In this document: one piece after another, positions 32,166-32,208 of the stretch | Layout: every line of letters starts with the position of its first letter | Position numbering within the stretch: the first letter of the stretch is position 1 | Source: Methanofollis sp. | GTDB taxonomy: Archaea; Halobacteriota; Methanomicrobia; Methanomicrobiales; Methanofollaceae | Reading direction: 5' to 3' | DNA: 32,208 bases | NCBI GenBank assembly: GCA_030156225.1 | Contig: JASGMW010000009.1 | Span: forward strand, 1-32,208 | The notes under the pieces: generated by a model | The model's database searches: none | What the model was told of the DNA's origin: nothing | What the model saw: only the letters and a program-made list of their open reading frames with translations | Program-made: the position numbers and the translations under genes

Positions 32166-32208
32166 TTCTCGTCCGGGTGGCTGACTGCACCCCTGCATCT
32201 CCAGGTTG
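32111..32208 (-). repeat. Right copy of terminal inverted repeat
   Basis: This is the reverse complement of bases 1-98 with one difference at 32151. The copy interrupts the ATPase pseudogene reading frame, so a repeat element lies here and continues beyond the window end. Confidence 0.95.

Overview
The window looks like a GC-rich (about 60% by eye) euryarchaeal chromosome, most likely from a methanogen of the Methanomicrobiales. The evidence is gene content: an F420-type electron-input subunit, a cupin-type phosphoglucose isomerase, a RIO2 kinase, a DUF460 protein, an NrpR-domain regulator and a COG1361 surface protein. TATA boxes and GGTGA-type ribosome binding sites also fit. The species call is inference.

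Layout. (1) 1-98 and 32111-32208 are a near-perfect inverted repeat lying exactly at the two window ends, so the window is bounded by two copies of a dispersed repeat. (2) 343-2035: phosphate transporter (Pit) and its DUF47 partner, then a class I glutamine amidotransferase-like gene. (3) 2865-14936: a nitrogen-assimilation island. It holds amt1-glnK1-cynS (ammonium uptake, P-II and cyanate hydrolysis), a four-gene split glutamate synthase with an F420-type subunit, glnA, and amt2-small ORF-amt3-glnK2. Three promoters (amt1, glnA/glutamate synthase, amt2) carry a perfect GGAA-N6-TTCC palindrome, the NrpR operator, at nearly the same distance from the TATA box. (4) 15397-21916: housekeeping genes: thiL, DUF460, rio2, a tRNA thiolation enzyme and a two-RCK potassium channel. 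(5) 21938-29653: cupin phosphoglucose isomerase, a surface protein facing a TrmB-type regulator, a stand-alone NrpR regulatory-domain protein, a flavin disulfide oxidoreductase with an unknown partner, and phosphoglycerate kinase. (6) 29784-32208: a decayed accessory end. It holds a methyltransferase pseudogene with three frame changes, a strikingly AT-rich TetR regulator, a fragment of an IS1634-type transposase and a frameshifted ATPase cut by the right terminal repeat.

How it fits together. Ammonium enters through three Amt channels or is released from cyanate. Glutamine synthetase captures it, and glutamate synthase regenerates glutamate, probably with reduced F420 as electron donor. P-II proteins gate the transporters and NrpR sets transcription. 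The NrpR-domain protein at 24794-25573 has no DNA-binding domain and would need a partner encoded elsewhere.

The most unusual points are the tandem amt pair in which Amt2 has glutamate where the first pore histidine should be, the unknown 100-residue ORF translationally placed between the two amt genes, and the P-II partner lacking T-loop Tyr51.
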